A stretch of 6,406 bases of DNA from contig JAISKR010000291.1 of the NCBI GenBank assembly GCA_031260845.1, positions 1-6,406 on the forward strand, in the 5' to 3' direction. Origin of the DNA: Bacteroidales bacterium. Lineage in GTDB: Bacteria > Bacteroidota > Bacteroidia > Bacteroidales > UBA4181. The translations under genes and the position numbers were made by a program. The stretch's first letter is position 1; every line of letters starts with the position of its first letter. Positions 4,624-6,406 of the stretch are shown piece after piece. The notes under the pieces were generated by a model. The model searched no databases. It was given only the letters and a program-made list of their open reading frames with translations, and had not been told where the DNA came from.

Positions 4624-6406
4624 TTACGACAGGTCTGCCAGCCACAGTGTCGCCTCTGCATCGCTTGGCATACGCCAGTCGCCGCGGGGTGAGAGATTGA
4701 CGGAGCCTACTTTGGGACCATCCGGCAAACAGGAACGTTTGAACTGCTGGCTGAAAAAACGGCGATAGAAGGTATGCAGCCAGCGGTGAATTTCCGTATC
4801 GGTATATTTTCCGGCAAACGCTTGTGCGGCAAGGAAAAGAATCTTGGCAGGCGCGAAACCGAACCGGATATGATAGTAAAGGAAAAAATCATGCAACTCG
4901 TAGGGACCAACAATGTCTTCCGTTTTTTGGGCAATGGCGCCTTGGGTATCAGCCGGCAGTAATTCAGGACTGACGGGCGTTTCGAGAATATCGACCAAGG
5001 TGGTTCGCGAAATTTCATCAGCCTGCGTTTCGGCATACCAGCGCACGAGGTATCGCACCAAAGTCTTGGGAATAGACGAATTGACGCCGTACATGGAGAT
5101 ATGGTCGCCGTTGAAAGTTGTCCACCCCAAAGCCAACTCGGACAAATCGCCGGTGCCCACCACCAAGGCGCGTTCCTGATTGGCAATGTCCATCAGTATC
5201 TGGGTGCGTTCCCGCGCCTGCACATTCTCGTAAGTCACATCCCGCACGGCAGGGTTGTGACCTATATCCTGAAAATGCCTGTCGCAGGCTGCCGTGATGG
5301 ATATTTCCCTGATGGTAACGCCCAACGACCGCATGAGGCTCAAAGCGTTGCTGTGTGTTCTGCCGGTAGTGCCGTATCCGGGCATGGTGATGCCGAGTAT
5401 GTTTTCGCGAGCGATTTTTATTTTGTCAAAAGTGTGCACGCAAGCCAACAATGCCAGCGTGGAATCCAGCCCGCCGGAAATGCCGATAACCGCTTTTTGT
5501 ATGCCCGAATAGGAAAGACGCTTCGCCAAACCGCCCGTTTGTATGGAAAAAATCTCTTCGCAACGGGTGTGGTACTGCTGTTCGTCTGACGGCACAAAAG
5601 GGTGCGGATTGACAGTACGTGACAGTTCTTCGATGGTTGTTGTGAGCAGCGTGAACGGAATTGTTCGGTAAACGGCAGTATTTTCAGGCATAAATGAATT
5701 GATGCGCTGCCGGTCGTGCATCAAGCGTTCCACATCTATCTCGCTGATGATTAACTGCGGTTCCATCAGAAAACGCCGCGATTGCGCCAATGTAGCGCCG
5801 TTTTCGCAAATAATGCCGTTGCCGGCGTACACCACATCGGTGGTGGATTCCCCCCATCCTGCCGAAACATATACGTAGCCGGCAATGCAGCGTGCCGACT
5901 GCTGGCTGATGAGCATTTTCAGATAATCGTTTTTCCCAATCAATTCGTTGCTTGCCGACAAGTTGAAAATGACCTGCGCACCGGCAACCGCCATCGCCGA
6001 ACTTGGAGGCGCAGGCGTCCACAAGTCTTCGCACAGTTCCACCCCAAAAGTAGCGTCACTGCAAGCGTACAGCACATCGTTACCGAAAGGAACCTTGTGT
6101 CCGCAGTAGCAGACGGTTGTGTTGAAGGCTTCGGATGCGGGCGTAAACCACCGTTTCTCGTAAAACTCGCCGTAGTTGGGCAGGTAGGTCTTTGCTGAAA
6201 TGCCCAAAATTTTACCGCTTTGGCAGACCACAGCCGTATTGAACAGTTTGCCCGCAACACGCACCGGAGCGCCCACGATGAAAAGAACATTCAACGATTG
6301 AGTGGCTGCCAGCAGGCGCATAACAGCGGTTTCCGTCTGTTGCAACAACAACTGCTGTTGAAACAGGTCGGCGCAGGTGTATCCCGTGACGGACAACTCA
6401 GGGACA
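4624..6406 (-). CDS. nadE: Glutamine-dependent NAD+ synthetase NadE (N-terminus beyond window edge)
   Basis: This cytoplasmic enzyme makes NAD+ from nicotinic acid adenine dinucleotide, ATP and glutamine, the last step of NAD synthesis. The visible 593 codons begin inside the N-terminal glutaminase (nitrilase-like) domain at VPELSVTGYTC. The Glu-Lys-Cys triad can be seen as Glu3 of PEL, Lys72 of AKTYLPNY and Cys125 of LCEDLW (numbered from the first visible codon at 6405). The nitrilase domain runs to about 260. The synthetase domain follows, with the ATP pyrophosphatase loop SGGLDS at 310-315, ITMPGYGTTGRTHSNA at about 339-354 and GTGDLSELALGW at about 417-428. The C-terminal KVGSVNLSPRGDWRMPSDA is also typical. 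A TTG at 6396 could be taken as a start but is the Leu codon of the conserved PELS. Compared with the usual length of about 640-680 residues, a few dozen residues at the N-terminus are missing outside the window. No frameshifts or lost catalytic residues are seen. The gene converges on the OmpA-family gene with 8 bp between stops. Confidence 0.96.
   Translation of the reverse strand, partial: VPELSVTGYTCADLFQQQLLLQQTETAVMRLLAATQSLNVLFIVGAPVRVAGKLFNTAVVCQSGKILGISAKTYLPNYGEFYEKRWFTPASEAFNTTVCYCGHKVPFGNDVLYACSDATFGVELCEDLWTPAPPSSAMAVAGAQVIFNLSASNELIGKNDYLKMLISQQSARCIAGYVYVSAGWGESTTDVVYAGNGIICENGATLAQSRRFLMEPQLIISEIDVERLMHDRQRINSFMPENTAVYRTIPFTLLTTTIEELSRTVNPHPFVPSDEQQYHTRCEEIFSIQTGGLAKRLSYSGIQKAVIGISGGLDSTLALLACVHTFDKIKIARENILGITMPGYGTTGRTHSNALSLMRSLGVTIREISITAACDRHFQDIGHNPAVRDVTYENVQARERTQILMDIANQERALVVGTGDLSELALGWTTFNGDHISMYGVNSSIPKTLVRYLVRWYAETQADEISRTTLVDILETPVSPELLPADTQGAIAQKTEDIVGPYELHDFFLYYHIRFGFAPAKILFLAAQAFAGKYTDTEIHRWLHTFYRRFFSQQFKRSCLPDGPKVGSVNLSPRGDWRMPSDAEATLWLADLS

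Noticed and set aside
4256..4645. Minus-strand frame of 129 codons opposite the end of the OmpA-family gene
   Set aside because: It lies antisense to the conserved OmpA_C domain and has a low-complexity translation without family motifs. It is a shadow of codon bias on the other strand.
5101..5589. Plus-strand frame of 162 codons within nadE
   Set aside because: It is antisense to the conserved ATP pyrophosphatase domain of NadE and has no promoter or recognisable domain.
6394..6396. TTG as the start codon of nadE
   Set aside because: It encodes the Leu of the conserved PELS motif. The frame is open to the window edge, and the catalytic Glu lies just before it, so the true start is outside the window.

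Overview
This 6.4 kb window looks like chromosomal DNA from a member of the Bacteroidota, probably order Bacteroidales. The evidence is: (i) upstream regions carry the Bacteroidota -7 promoter element TAnnTTTG, and starts lack a Shine-Dalgarno sequence but have A/T-rich leaders; (ii) a GH127-type glycosidase carries a lipoprotein signal; (iii) an OmpA-family protein has the TPR / PD40 propeller / regulatory-like domain / OmpA_C layout typical of the phylum; (iv) the glutamine-dependent NAD synthetase closely resembles Bacteroidales versions as I remember them. No species can be assigned.

Layout. Bases 1-1110 (minus strand) hold the 5' 370 codons of a GH127 beta-L-arabinofuranosidase-like lipoprotein gene that runs off the left edge. 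An 81-bp divergent intergenic region, with two interlocked promoters, separates it from a stand-alone MnmD/DUF752 tRNA wobble-uridine methyltransferase gene (1192-1833, plus). A 230-bp AT-rich intergenic region follows. It holds an apparently orphan promoter, three near-tandem 10-11 bp repeats and a proximal -7 box. It leads into a gene (2064-2639, plus) for an XRE-type DNA-binding domain fused to a DUF4870-like membrane domain. Thirty-five bases further on lies the gene for a large periplasmic OmpA-family protein (2675-4615, plus) with the domain order of the type IX secretion component PorE. It converges, with only 8 bp between stop codons, on nadE (4624 to right edge, minus), which lacks its first few dozen codons.

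How the genes work together. This is mostly a row of independent functions: polysaccharide side-chain degradation, tRNA modification, membrane-linked regulation, cell envelope anchoring and NAD synthesis. The only plausible functional pair is the membrane-tethered regulator and the envelope protein directly downstream, and that link is inference from adjacency. The divergent GH127/mnmD pair shares promoter DNA, so their transcription may interfere. I see no RNA genes, insertion sequences, CRISPR arrays or phage genes, and no clear evidence of a wholly new system. The most interesting piece is the regulator with its repeat-bearing upstream region.
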